DNA of 58,259 nt, from the NCBI GenBank assembly GCA_027604505.1, contig JADIIX010000136.1, positions 4,109-62,367 of the forward strand, written 5' to 3'. Below the pieces are notes generated by a model, which saw only the letters and a list, made by a program, of their open reading frames with translations, made no database searches and was not told the origin of the DNA. The stretch is from Gonapodya sp. JEL0774. Its lineage: Eukaryota > Monoblepharomycota > Monoblepharidomycetes > Monoblepharidales > Gonapodyaceae. A program made the translations under genes and the position numbers. This document shows positions 1-11,057 of the stretch, piece after piece. The stretch's first letter is position 1; each line of letters begins with the position of its first letter.

Positions 1-242
1 CACCCCTGCTCCCGGCGACCCGCGCTAGCTCCGCGGAGCGGGTTCGACGGGCGATTGAGCAATCCTCTTCCCTCCGTCGGCTGGGGGGGGCGGGGGGGGC
101 GGCGGCGCCAGTGTCCAGGGTACGAATCGAAACCCAAACGTGCGGAGATTTTTCTTTGTGTTTCAAAAGTTTCCATTGTTCCGAGTTTTCTGACGCGCGT
201 TGTTCGAACGCAGGATTTTAAGACTGGAGCAGTGAAACCGAC

Positions 243-850
243 CTTCCATCAAACGAGCCTTTCCACCAGTGGGTTGGCAGAGGACAGTCGAGCACCCTGC
301 ACAGATGACGACGGATTGGGCGTGCGAGAAAACGGTGGTGATGGTGAAGCAACCTGGAGAAGGGTTTGTGTGTGGGACGGGAGTCCAGAGAAGCGGTGGA
401 GGAACAGGGGGTCAGGTCAACAAATTGATGTCTTTACGAGGGCACGACCCGAGACACGGTTCCACCATCCACAATCCTGTATCGTCGTGTACTTGCTCCA
501 CGCTCTGCTTTTCGAAATATCTCGGGGGGTTCCAGCCCCTTCATCACCTTTCCAGAACTCCGAATCACGTCCAAAACTCACCGGGGCACTTCACGTCCAT
601 GAAGTACGAGTTGGGGCTCTGTACCAGCCTCTTGAGTTTGTGCTTTCGGCGCTCGGCCTCAACGCTGGGGTTCAGAAGGTCGACGGCGAGCTGGAGGAAT
701 GTGGGGGAAAGAGAAGGGGCGAGTGGGTGGGAGAGAGAACAAGAGGGTCAACAGGCCACTCCACCACTCCATCCAGCAACTCCAATCCGCCGTTCTGCCC
801 AGCATCTTGAGCGCCTTCGCGTGCGGTCTGCTTGTTGTACTCACAGGCAT
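243..850 (-). CDS. RPS27: Small ribosomal subunit protein eS27, 3' end outside window
   Basis: Zinc-binding 40S ribosomal protein. Exon 1 is only six bases (845-850, ATGCCT = Met-Pro), followed by a GTGAGT donor. Exon 2 (582-690) encodes the LAVDLLNPS start and the basic block ending [13 protein letters not shown]. Exon 3 (243-353) encodes [20 protein letters not shown] and [16 protein letters not shown], giving the two CxxC pairs of the zinc ribbon. Splice phases agree across the first two junctions. The donor after MEG (GTCGGT, 242 downward) is weak. The usual last residues (about ten, basic) are not visible, so the final exon probably lies beyond base 1. The family identity is clear from the near-universal sequence; the terminal exon is unresolved. 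Confidence 0.93.
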
Positions 851-2060
851 CCTTTGACTTTGTCGTCAGCTGCCGACACAAAATGGGGGAACGCGGCAAG
901 GAAAGGCGGGCAAAGGTTTAAGCGCAGACAGATGCAGTCAGATGAGTCCGAGTGTCGCAAGTGCGCAGTCTGGTCCACGCACCTGTCCGATGGATGGATG
1001 TCGGTCAACCTTGTCAGCACCACGGGGGTACCACACCTTCCCACACCCCATGACCACAGCCAAACAACCCAGACACACAAACTATATGCCAGATGTCCCA
1101 AATTTCATATAATTTTTATTCGCAAGATCTTTTAGCAAAAATACTGAAACGTTTGTTTCTTCTTTTTCTATACTCACCCACCCCGCCCCGATATTGGAGA
1201 GCTACTCCGTCTCCGTTCTATGCACCCGACGCTCCAAAGGTCACGGTTGCAATGAGCGGAAGAAGCATATAATAGTTTTTTTTTTGAGGCTTGGGGGAAC
1301 AAAAGGGAAAAGCGTGTCCCTGCTCTCTCCACCTGCTGAGAGTGCAAGGCCGTGTGGACATGAACCTGCCAGGCCACTCACTGCTCCTCTTCTCACACCA
1401 CCACTCTTTGCAACAGTTGAAACTCTGCGTAAAATGTTCTAGACTGCATCTATACGTATGTGTGTATTCATTTCCATTGCGTTTCAACCGCCGCCACCAT
1501 AAATATTACTGTATTGGTGACCCGAAATAAAAATGATTGTTATTACTCTAGTAAATATTCCCCCATCCGATTTTGAAAAGAAAAAAATATCTAGGTTTCA
1601 AAGTGCCAGTGCTGGTGCCAGTACCAGTGCGAGTGCGAGTGCGCTTGCCCGTGTGGTTGACGCCTACTACGCACCCACAGATCCCCGCGGCTTGGGTGCA
1701 GGCACAACGCGTCGCATGCCTGGTGCCGGTGCGTACTCTGGACTGAACCCCGATCGAAGTGGGCTGCCTGCAGTCGGTGGAAGAGACGGTGGAGGTCCCC
1801 GTGTGGAGCTTGGGAGACTGCCCACACGACAAGAGTGGCGAGGCGACGCCCGTGTGTTGTGTGTCGCGTGTTCCGTGTTCCGTGTGATGCATGTTGCGTG
1901 AGTGTGCCACCACCCACCACCATTGTTGGAGTTGTACGTAGGATAGAGTGCACGGAGAACAAAAGAAAAACGAAATAGCAAAATCGCGTCAGTTCAATCG
2001 ATCCATTCCACCACGCAGACAGTTATACCACCCCCGCCCCCCGAGCAACCACCACATCAC
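851..2060. other. Gene-free stretch upstream of eS27
   Basis: No exon with recognisable protein content was found on either strand. It must hold the eS27 promoter next to 850. The part from about 1600 to 1900 is rich in degenerate short repeats built on GTGCCAGT, GAGTGC and CGTGT units. These generate overlapping open frames on both strands with biased Ser/Ala/Arg or Thr/His composition, so those frames are unlikely to be genes. An AATAAA occurs near 1525. The 3' end of the UNC13-like gene enters from the right. Confidence 0.5.
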
Positions 2061-5000
2061 TTACACAGTGGGCGCCTCCCTCTCCGGACTCGTTATAACC
2101 GGATAGTTGGAGTTCTGATCGAACCTCGCTGTCGTCCACTCGCCCCCCTGGATCATCACCTCCATCGACTTCCTATTCTCAAACGAAAACGACTTGCGCC
2201 ACGGGTTGCTCGCGTCCCCCTTATGCTCCCTCTCCCTCGCACCCGTTCGCTCCTTGTCGGCCCCCTGCTGTTGTTGGTGCGGCGCGTCCCTCCGTGGACT
2301 CGGAGACCGCCCGCTCCGTCCACCCCAGTTGGACGGCTTCAACCACGACGTGATGTTCTCCATACTGATGGCCTTGCGGAGCTGAGGTCGTTCCCCTTCG
2401 CCCGATTTCCTCCCCTCCGCGTCCGCGGCTCCGAACGAGTTCTGCAACGGGCTCGAGGGAACCCGGAGCGTCGCGTTTGCTCGAGGAGAACCGGGCGGTT
2501 GAGCAGGTCGACTGGGTTCTGGGTTGGTCCGACGACCCCAATCTCCGGGTGGCTGCAACGAGGCCGTCGAAGGGGTCCTCGAGTCTGCCGCCGCCGCAAT
2601 CATGGGCGGCGAGGCTGGTTCCTGCGGTTGTCCGCCTCCTCTCCCCCACCGTGCGTCCGAATCCCTCGATACGGACCGTCGCATGAATCCAGACCGGCCA
2701 TCCATGGACGACCGTGACTGCCGATCTGACGGGGGTTCCATTGACACACCCCGCTGGCGAACTCGGATCTCAATCACCTCCTCGTTCGTGGGCGGCGCGG
2801 CGAGGGTGTCGAACGAAGTGGGGCTGAGAGACGGCGATGTGGGTGAAGAGAGCGAGGCGGGAGGTGTCGGAGCCGAACTCAAATGGTGTCGATCGGCCAA
2901 GGGGGCTGAGGGGGAGTTCACCATCCCTGATCGACCGCGTTCGCGGGGATGGCTTTGGTTTTGCACGGGTCTGTTCAGGGACGACGTCGGTCCTACGGAT
3001 TCAGGAGAGAACGAGTTTCGATTGTTGGAGTTGGGGGTGGGGTATCCGTCTCGTGCCAAAGACTGCAACCCATTCGGTTCAGATGCGAACGAGCTGCGCT
3101 TCAACGAGTTCTGCGCCTCGTATGAACGGAGGAAAGCAGGAGACGGCGTGAGCGCAGGAGGGCCCGCTGGCGGATTTGTAGACGACATGTGTGGCGCCAT
3201 GGACGGCAGGAGCGTGGGACTGACGGGTGGAGGCGACGTCGGTGTGGGGATCGAGTAATTCACATGACCATCGGGGCTCCATGTCATCGAGTTTCGGATG
3301 TTCGGTGATCGTGTCGGTGAGGTCACGTTCTGATGTACCCGGCCCGGAGAGCGAGACCTGTCACGATCTCGATCGCGTGGGGTTGGAACCAACTGTGGGT
3401 GATCGCCGTACGCTCCATAGACAGTGCCGCCATTGTACTCGGGTCCTGTCTCTTTTGCATAGGGATTGTCTGCCATTCCAAGCGGCGACTTCACGGATGA
3501 AGGTGGGGACGGTGCAAAGTCTATGTCCTGTCGCTGAAGACGACCGTGGTTTGCCAGGCCACTCAAGATGGGAGAGCCGGGGTCCAAGGACATGGGTCGG
3601 GGTGATCCCGGACTTCGGATTCCCCGGGAAGCTGCGTGAGTGATTGCGTCCATTCTCTCACGTGCTTGAACAACCAGATTCTCTGCACCCCTCAGCTGCT
3701 TGGGTGCCTCTGCATCAATGGAGCTCAAGAGGAAATCTCTAATCTGGCGCCATTCTGGAGTCTCAAGATCAGCCCAGTCGAATCCATAGCGTTGGCCATC
3801 CACTATCATCAACAACGAGCCACAGTTATTGATGCAAAACTGCAAGAGGAACTCAGTGAATCCAAAACGTACCTTCACAGATCAGTTGGGACCGGAACAT
3901 GGAGAGCGCGTCCAGGACGCAGGATGCAACCTTTCGCTTTCGCTGCCGGAGACGTTCGGCATCCGCCTTCGACCGTTCTTCTCTACGGAACAACGACCAT
4001 CCTTGTGAAGGTGCGTCTGGCGACCAGTGTTCGACGCCTCGAGACCGCAGTGCGTCATAAACAGCTCTCAGTATCGCGTTATAGATTTGAAGAATGAGAG
4101 GATTTGGTGGAACGCGTGCTTGCTCTGGGGTCTCAGTATGATCGTTGGGAAGCACAGTGCCATTTTGGATGCGATCCAAATTCTCCAACTTCCGAGCCCT
4201 CCACCGTTTGAACTTTGCAGGCAGTTCCCCAGATCCCATCCTTTGAGCCGCCCACTCTCCAACCTCAGGTGCCAACCAGACATTAAGTAGTCCGAATGTC
4301 TCTTCCAGGTAAGCAGCTATTGGGAACACTGAAGACTCCAATGTAACCATCGCAGAGGGATCCTGGCCGGTAAACGTTTCAACCGACTTCTGCAGGGACA
4401 CTCGCACAAATCTCGCGACGTGCTCTTTCACAGCTTCCACGGCGTCCGCCAAGCCCCTTTCCACATCAGATCGTGCGCGCCCCAGCCAGAACTCGAGATT
4501 GTCCACCACTTTGGAGTCCTGTTCGGCACCGTTCTTCCAAATTCGCACAATTATCCGGCTTTGTCTCTCTTTATCGAACACTACTTCGCACTCTTGACCC
4601 GCGTAGTCTCCCAGGTTGGAGAGGCGAAATGTCAATGCAGATCCGGTTGCGCTTTGGGCTGACGAGAGTGCAGCTTCTTCAGTAAATGGGAGGAAAATGC
4701 TGAACTTGCCCATACGCTCTTCGGCTCCGCTGGGTTGCGGTTTCCTCCTCACTTCCAACTCCAGCATCGTAAAAGGCCGAGAGTCTTCCGAAGTCGTCAA
4801 GGTAATGAGCTCGTTCCAATTTGGGTCACCAGTAGCCGAGACGACAGAGTTGCTCCGGGTGACAGGTTGTGGTGGAGCAGCAGGCTTGCCAGCAGCACTA
4901 GCGCCTCGATGCAGACTCGGGCGTCGTCCCGCCTCCCCTACACTCTGAACAATAATGGAATATTCGAAGAGACCGTTGTGGCTTGTGCTAGCACCCAACG

Positions 5001-7985
5001 ATCGTCCTTTAACTAACAAGATGGAGTAAGTGGCGGCAGCTGGCGGGTTTGGCGGGATTGGGCCTTGTCTCTCCGCAAGCACGCTGGAATAGTATGGTGC
5101 GTTCATGATCGCCTCAATCTCTGTCAGCCGGCGCAATGAATCGTGTAGGTTGTTCAGCCGAACGTAATACTATCGCAGCAAGTATTTAGCCAGCGGGTTT
5201 CCCGAAATCAAGACACCTGTCACTCACATCCTGGGTCCAAACAATTTGAGTTTTGGAGGTGATACTTTCCCTTCTGTTTACCAGTGTCCAGAACGAGGCC
5301 GTCAGCCGCTTGTATTTCAAAGGGGTACTTGTTAGTTCGAATAGCGGAACGGTGCAACTTCACGAATTCGCGACTTATCCCTCCCTCCCTTGTGCCCCTA
5401 TTCCCCCACCAAAAATAGACACTCCCACCGGCTGTTCCGTGACCAGCAGAGCAAACACAAAAAAAATTGGAGACTAACCTCGACATACAAATCAAGCGCC
5501 TTTTGCATGACTCTTGCGATCCTTGCTAGAAACTTTGCCTTCGGTACTTGATTCTCCCAATCCAACGCTTCAATAAATTCAAGGGTCTGATGGAAAGAGT
5601 TGAATATTTCATCCAAAGAGCTCGAGTACATGGAGGAGGGTGGGGCCACAGTTCGGAACTGATGAAAAGAAGAACCGTGGAACTAAGAATGTTGCGACCC
5701 CGCGACGATTTTGCCTGAAGGCATTTTACGCACCTCATCCGTCGCTAAAGCAGCATAAACCCACTGCGCAGTTCGGTTTTCAGCAACGTCGAGCCACTTG
5801 ACTACGTATGGAGCGAACCATCCGTCCAAGTCGAGAGAACTGGACTCTTCCCCGTTTGATATCTGCGACTTAAGAGTGTGTATGGTCCGATAAAGCTCGA
5901 GTAAATCGGAGATGGGAAAACTAGCACCAGTGGCCTGTGACTGCACGTTGGAAAGGTCAAATGCCAACCGTTTGACAAAGAGCCGGTCCCAAGCGAGTTG
6001 CTCGACGCTTATTAAGCTAATTATAGCAGAGGAAAAGCAAAAATACTCAAAAAGGGTCAAACTGGTTGGCTGCACGTCCCGCTTACCCATCAAGTAACTC
6101 TGGAACTCCAACCATATACGCTTGAAGTTCGTGCCTCACGGCTTTGACCATTCGCAACATCCTCGTGAGCTCCGACTCCCCACTCTCAATAGGTTTCGAT
6201 GACTCCTCTAATATTCTGCTGAACCGAGAGTGGATTACCTCCAGAATAAGATGCTGTACCCTTTGGACCGCCCCGTCGAGATCCTCGCCAAGTCCAGCAG
6301 ATATCTCCTGAGCAAACCTCTCTAGGTCCAAATCCGCCGTCCGCGCGGCATTCCACGTCACCCACGTTTCGTCACCATATATCCACAGGAGGGCGTTCGC
6401 GCACATATCGATTGCCTGCCTCCCGCTTTCATCTGGGTAGTCAGCAGCCGTTTCAAAGAGCGACGATAGGCTTCTTCTCAGAGGGACTTCCGCAGTTCGA
6501 AGAACATGTATGTAGATACCAAGTTCTGTCCACGAAAGGTCTGCACGTCTGCTCTCCACCTCTGGCACTATCCGTTGCAGCGAGGCGCACACGTCCGTGA
6601 GATCTATCCCCATGCCTGGGACACCGAGAAGACGTACGACGTTCTCAGCATGACAAAGTTCACGGTAGAGTGGAGGTATGAACCAGCGGTCGGCACACTC
6701 GTCCAACAGAGTACGGGTTAACGTTGAAAGGCTGGGTGACCCTCGAGCCTGTACGTCGTGATCGATGCAAAGACGAAACAGGACGCGGAAGTAAGAGAAT
6801 GGGTCCACGGGTATAAACAGAGATGGACGGTTGGGAGGTGGCTAGAGATGTTGACAAAGTTGATGCAGTGAGAAGAACTGCGATAAGCCGTGGATGGCAG
6901 AGCTCACCGTCGCTGTACTCATGTCCGGCCATCGATGAGCGCAAGCCGCCAAAACTTGTTGTGCTTTGTCTCGGGAGCTCCTCAGAAATGCTCGCCATCC
7001 CTCAACTGTCAAAAAGTCCTTTTCAGTGAAACCTACTACCTTGCCGGCTTCATATTGGTCAAGTGACGTCCGAAAGTCCGAAAGTGCGTACTAAAAACAG
7101 TTTGGTTTCGCGTAAGAGCAAGCGATTGTGTATCCTCACAGTCTGTCAACCTACTCGAGTGCTCTTTCCCCGCAAAACTTCATTCAAAGCCTTTCCATGA
7201 GCCCGCTCATTTGCCCTAAATACCGACTTTGCCCAGTTTGCGAGTGTCAAATCCTCCAACTCTTCCCTGTCACCTACGTTCGCAAGAAGTTTGCGAATTA
7301 CGGGTTTGAAATTTCGCAATTCGGGTGTGGATGCCAGCTCGCTATGAGGGCGTGTCTTATCAATTGCATCTCGCAAGAGCGAGACATATATGTCCATCAC
7401 GCCGACAAGAAGTAAGTCGTGGGTGGTGTTGTCAGGATTCAACCTTCGGACCTGAAGGTCGACCTGCGACCCGACGATCATCAATAGACTTTGAAGGTTG
7501 TTTAGAACTCCAGCGCTAACCGCGGAAGTTGTTAGGACTCCGTTGAGGAGAGATTTGGCGGATCTCACAAAGACCTGTAGGTGAGAGGTGGTTCCCCGGA
7601 TGTCCGCGAGCAACGTATAACGTTCGGTTGTCTGGCGCATGAACGCTGTGAGAACATCTTGCGGAATCATTATTGGTGGTGGTTCCGGAGCTGAGGACCC
7701 AGTGCAAATGGGAAGCAATGTGCACTTCAGCACGAACGAGTAAAGCTCCATCACTTTTACTTGACGCGCATGAGCTGTCATATGATTTCTCGTCCGTGCA
7801 AGTTTATGGGCGACTCTCAAGAGTTCTTGGAGCTCCTCGCGAGATGCACCGGGTACAACCTCGGATCCCATATCTTGCTGATTGGAGCCAGTTGTGGGGG
7901 AAAATGCCATCTCGCCCAAAAGAGACGCCAGCTGCAGTCGGAGGTTTTCCTGTCCCTCGATTCTCCTTCGTCTGAGCCTCGGCCG
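2061..7985 (-). CDS. UNC13/Munc13-like protein with MHD1, C2 and MHD2 domains
   Basis: Likely vesicle-fusion tether or primer of the Munc13/fungal Ync13 type, acting at the plasma membrane. Exons whose phases agree: 7155-7985 (5' limit uncertain; first ATG 7919), 6908-7090, 6087-6841, 5734-6016, 5479-5658, 5228-5327, and 5169 to about 3874. The MHD1 core (LLELYRTIHTLKSQI to FAPYVVKWLDVAENRTAQWV) is in the 5734-6016 exon. The linker YYVRLNNLHDSLRRL opens the 5169 exon. The C2 domain (TYSILLVKGRSL to QSRIIVRIWKNG) and the MHD2 helices (NPLILQIYNAILRAVYDALR) follow. The last ~560 residues are a disordered Ser/Pro-rich tail with an RDRDRDRSRSPGR stretch. Between the 5169 exon and the tail exon (2061 to ~3870) the frame shifts by one base near 3871 and no splice solution restores phase. 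Total about 1,790 residues. Confidence 0.85.
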
Positions 7986-8162
7986 GCTTTTGCAAGTGAA
8001 CCCTGGGATGCCAGAAGTTTAGTTGTTTCGAGAGAATGTGCCTGCAAGAGAGGGCCCGTCGTCACATTGAACGAGAGGCGCAACATGAAAACAAATATAT
8101 TAGAAATCTTCACTTTGCTATTGTGTACGCAAACTTGATACTAAAAGAATATTCTTCGCATA

Positions 8163-8844
8163 TCAATCGTCCTCAAAAGTACCCATCACAGGTGGTTGGT
8201 AAACTTGGAAACCCTGACGCCACACGTTTGAGCCAGCAGAGGAATCCCAAATCCCACTGGTGCCGTCCATTTCGCACTCGCTTCCGTGCACTACTGGTAT
8301 CATTGCCTCGCGAGAATAACCTGCAATCGGCAACTGAACTGGGTGTCCAAACGTTGTCAGAGTCGGGGAAGCCTCTTCTCGTTTCACGACTATTGGATAT
8401 CCCTGGTAATGGGCTCCTGGAAGACGGTATTCGAAACCCGGGGAGGGTCCAAAGCCAAAGTTCGGAAGTGGAAGAGGTAGCGGAGGCAACTCCGGGAGAG
8501 TCATCCGCGCTTTCGTTGATTTAGGCAATTCATCATGCTCGGAATTTGACTGTGCAGATTTCGGACGTCTCTGTCGTCGTCGCACGAGGTCCGTTTTCAG
8601 TGTGATGGGGCGCTCTACGCCGTGAAGCTTGTAAAACAATTTGCAAGCTGGCGGCAAGACCCCTGTCAGATGTGATGCTCAGTTTTGTCGTGCAAAGAAG
8701 CTTACCGTTACAGACAGTCTGGCCGTTTACGTCCTTTCTCCACAAGCTGGTGGTTGTGGTGCCGCAATTGGCGCACTCAATCGGCAAAGCTTTCTTATCT
8801 CGAGACGCAGATGGCTGTGCCGAAGATTCGATTGTGGCGGACAT
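8163..8844 (-). CDS. GATA-type zinc-finger transcription factor, 207 aa
   Basis: Two exons (8706-8844 and 8647-8163), joined in phase 1 by a GTAAGC..CAG intron. The finger spans the junction: CANCGTTTTSLWRKDVNGQTVCN in exon 1, then ACKLFYKLHGVERP in exon 2, followed by the basic tail LKTDLVRRRQRR. This is the fungal single-finger class with a 17-residue loop (Cx2Cx17Cx2C). The usual glycine after CNAC is lysine here. The rest is Pro/Leu-rich (LPELPPLPLPLPNFGFGPSPG) and without known domains. The start is the first ATG before the finger, and the protein is short for the family. It is probably a nuclear DNA-binding regulator for HGATAR-type sites; targets are unknown. Its 3' end lies within about 180 bases of the 5' end of the UNC13-like gene on the same strand. 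Confidence 0.92.
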
Positions 8845-9080
8845 TTCGTTAATTGTTGTTTCTTGCGCTTGCTTGTCTTGCGTACCGACAAGAAGAGTTA
8901 GTTACCAATACCGATGTCTGAAAGATTAGATTGTGGGTGGCTGGTGAAAGTTTGACCAAAGGAGCCCAGGACAACTCGCTGGCGCCTCCAAAAATGACTG
9001 CAAGTCGGTGAGGGAGAGCGTAAGAAAAGCAACATTTATTGATATGAACAAGGCATTTCGTGTATCATACATCACTCCAA

Positions 9081-10884
9081 CTACCTCCACCATGGCCTGT
9101 TTTCTTCCGCGAACTTGACACCAAGGATGTTCTTTCCCCCATTCAGATGAGGCTTGTCCTCCGTGGATCTCCAGTACCAGTCTAGTTGGCCCAGTGGCAG
9201 CACTGAACGATCGTAGATCTCGTTGATGAAAGTTCCCACTCCTTCCAAAACACCTGCGTTAACGACCTCTCTGACACCATTATATTTCAGACGTTCCGCT
9301 CACCAACGTAAAATGCAAGGACGGCAGAAGCAATTCCGAACCAGCCAGCGATGTTTCTTGTAGTTGTGCTGTACTCTCCGGCGAGAAGCAAGAAAAATGC
9401 ACCAACCAAGGGCACGAACACTGAAGCCAGTGCAATACTGATCCTCAAGCTTCCCACGAAAAACACAATCGTTAAGATACCCCAACAAGCAAAAATCCCG
9501 GTCAACCCATGCTGAACCGAAGCTGCATGTTATAAAGTCTCATCAGATTTTGGCGCTAGCTCTTTCACATGCCCTGAAAAACTCACTGACGGTGACAGCT
9601 TTTGTTGACACGAGAATCTGAAAAATAGCTATCCCGATCCAGAATGCCCCATAAGACGAGAAAACAGTCGCACCGAATGTGTTTTTCTTTTAGGAACATC
9701 CGGGTAAGTAAGTTGATATTTTGATTCCATTCGATCTGTTCCATCTAATGTGCAAAAAATAATGTCGAAATCTCTTACCTTGAAAAACTCCAGCACGCCA
9801 GCAATCAGCTGCGTCATACCACCCCACACAAGCGCCTGAAATAGGACGGGCATTCGCTGAGTGAGTAATAACGGTTGTTTTACCGAAATGGAAGAATGTC
9901 GCTTACGTAAGCCCACACAACGTTTCCGAAGTCAAGTTCCACTACTCCCGCATTGACAACCGAGAGGAACGTGGTAGTGAGTGCAAACGCGAACAGCCCA
10001 AGTGGAGCGGGATTCTTCATTGGAGAAGTTTGGTTTGTACTAAAAAAAAATTTGTGCGGCTAATGGTTGGCTTCCCCGCGTACTCACGGCGATCGTTCCA
10101 GACACATCGATTTTGAATATCGAATCCGTTGAAGGTGAAAAGTAGATTGCACGTTCCGGATCGTACTGTGCGTCACGGAAATGCTTAATCGGTCCCCAGA
10201 CGGTAGATCTGAAAGAGCGACAGCATAGTTATGAATGTTCGTTGCAATCGGGGAACGTGCGGATTTCAAGTGCCAACGAGCAACACAAGAGAAGAGTGCG
10301 ATGCTTCGGAATGCGAGCACTGTATACTGGTAATGTGAAACCGCACCTTCCCGCAACCGTAGATGGAGATCCACCATACTTTGACCAACCTTCTTGCCTG
10401 AAGAAGAGAAAAGAAAAGGGGAGGTGTCACGATAGTGTGCAACAGAGGTTTCATCATCACAACTCTCGGGAATGTTTTAGTACACCGACATTGCAACGGT
10501 GGTCTGATCACTGGAAGTGAAACCACTTGTTTCTACAGCGTATGAGCTTGATCTCCTCCTCCTCAACCTCGGGTTCTCTGTTGCGACAACGGCAGGTCCG
10601 TTTTCCTCAGTAAAATTAACAGCAGCAGGAGCTGCCGCTGTGCGTATCGGCCCTTCCGTCATCACTGGGAATCGAACCCCAGTGGACATTGGCTCCGAGG
10701 GTGGTGGCGGTCGTCCTCCAAGTGCGAAGGCTCGAGCTCTGGCTATGTCTGCGTGAGCCTTTTCTTCGGGATACATGGAGTGGCGGATAGAAATGGGGAG
10801 TTTGAGAGGTGAGGGACGTTGGGTGAATGACATCACCTGATGATGATGAACACCCAACGGCGTAACTACCGGTTTATTCATCAT
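9081..10884 (-). CDS. Acetate/ammonium transporter of the Gpr1/Fun34/YaaH (AceTr) family
   Basis: Plasma-membrane carrier family that includes yeast Ady2. Seven or more exons. The signature NPAPLGLFAFALTTFLSVVNAG is read from about 10013 downward. It is followed by WAYALVWGGMTQLIAGVLEFFK, NTFGATVFSSYGAFWIGIAIFQILVS, a two-helix segment (HGLTGIFACWGILTIVFFVG, then ISIALASVFVPLVGAFFLLLAGE) and IAGWFGIASAVLAFYV, giving the expected six helices. The N-terminal part has WGPIKHFRDAQYDPERAIYF, the usual lead-in. The C-terminus is GVKFAEENRPWWR before the TAG at 9081-9083. The long N-terminal cytosolic region contains RLRRRRSSS. Starts at ATG 10884 or the adjacent ATG 10881. The intron before the last exon appears to be only about 35 nt. 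Substrate (acetate, succinate or ammonium) cannot be decided here. Confidence 0.92.
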
Positions 10885-11057
10885 GAAACTTGTACATTTT
10901 TTGCATCGCCTTTATTATGTAGCTATGAAACGACGATGACTACATAGATATGAAACCATCATAGCGCGGACGTTGGCAAAAATCACCGGTGCTGATTTTA
11001 AGGGGATGGCATTTATATGTCCGCTTGATAATCAATATTACAGTAATGTTAACAATT

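Noticed and set aside
1533-1981. Overlapping open frames on both strands in the 1.5-2 kb region
   Set aside because: They arise from degenerate GTGCCAGT and CGTGT repeats; composition is biased and no family is recognisable.
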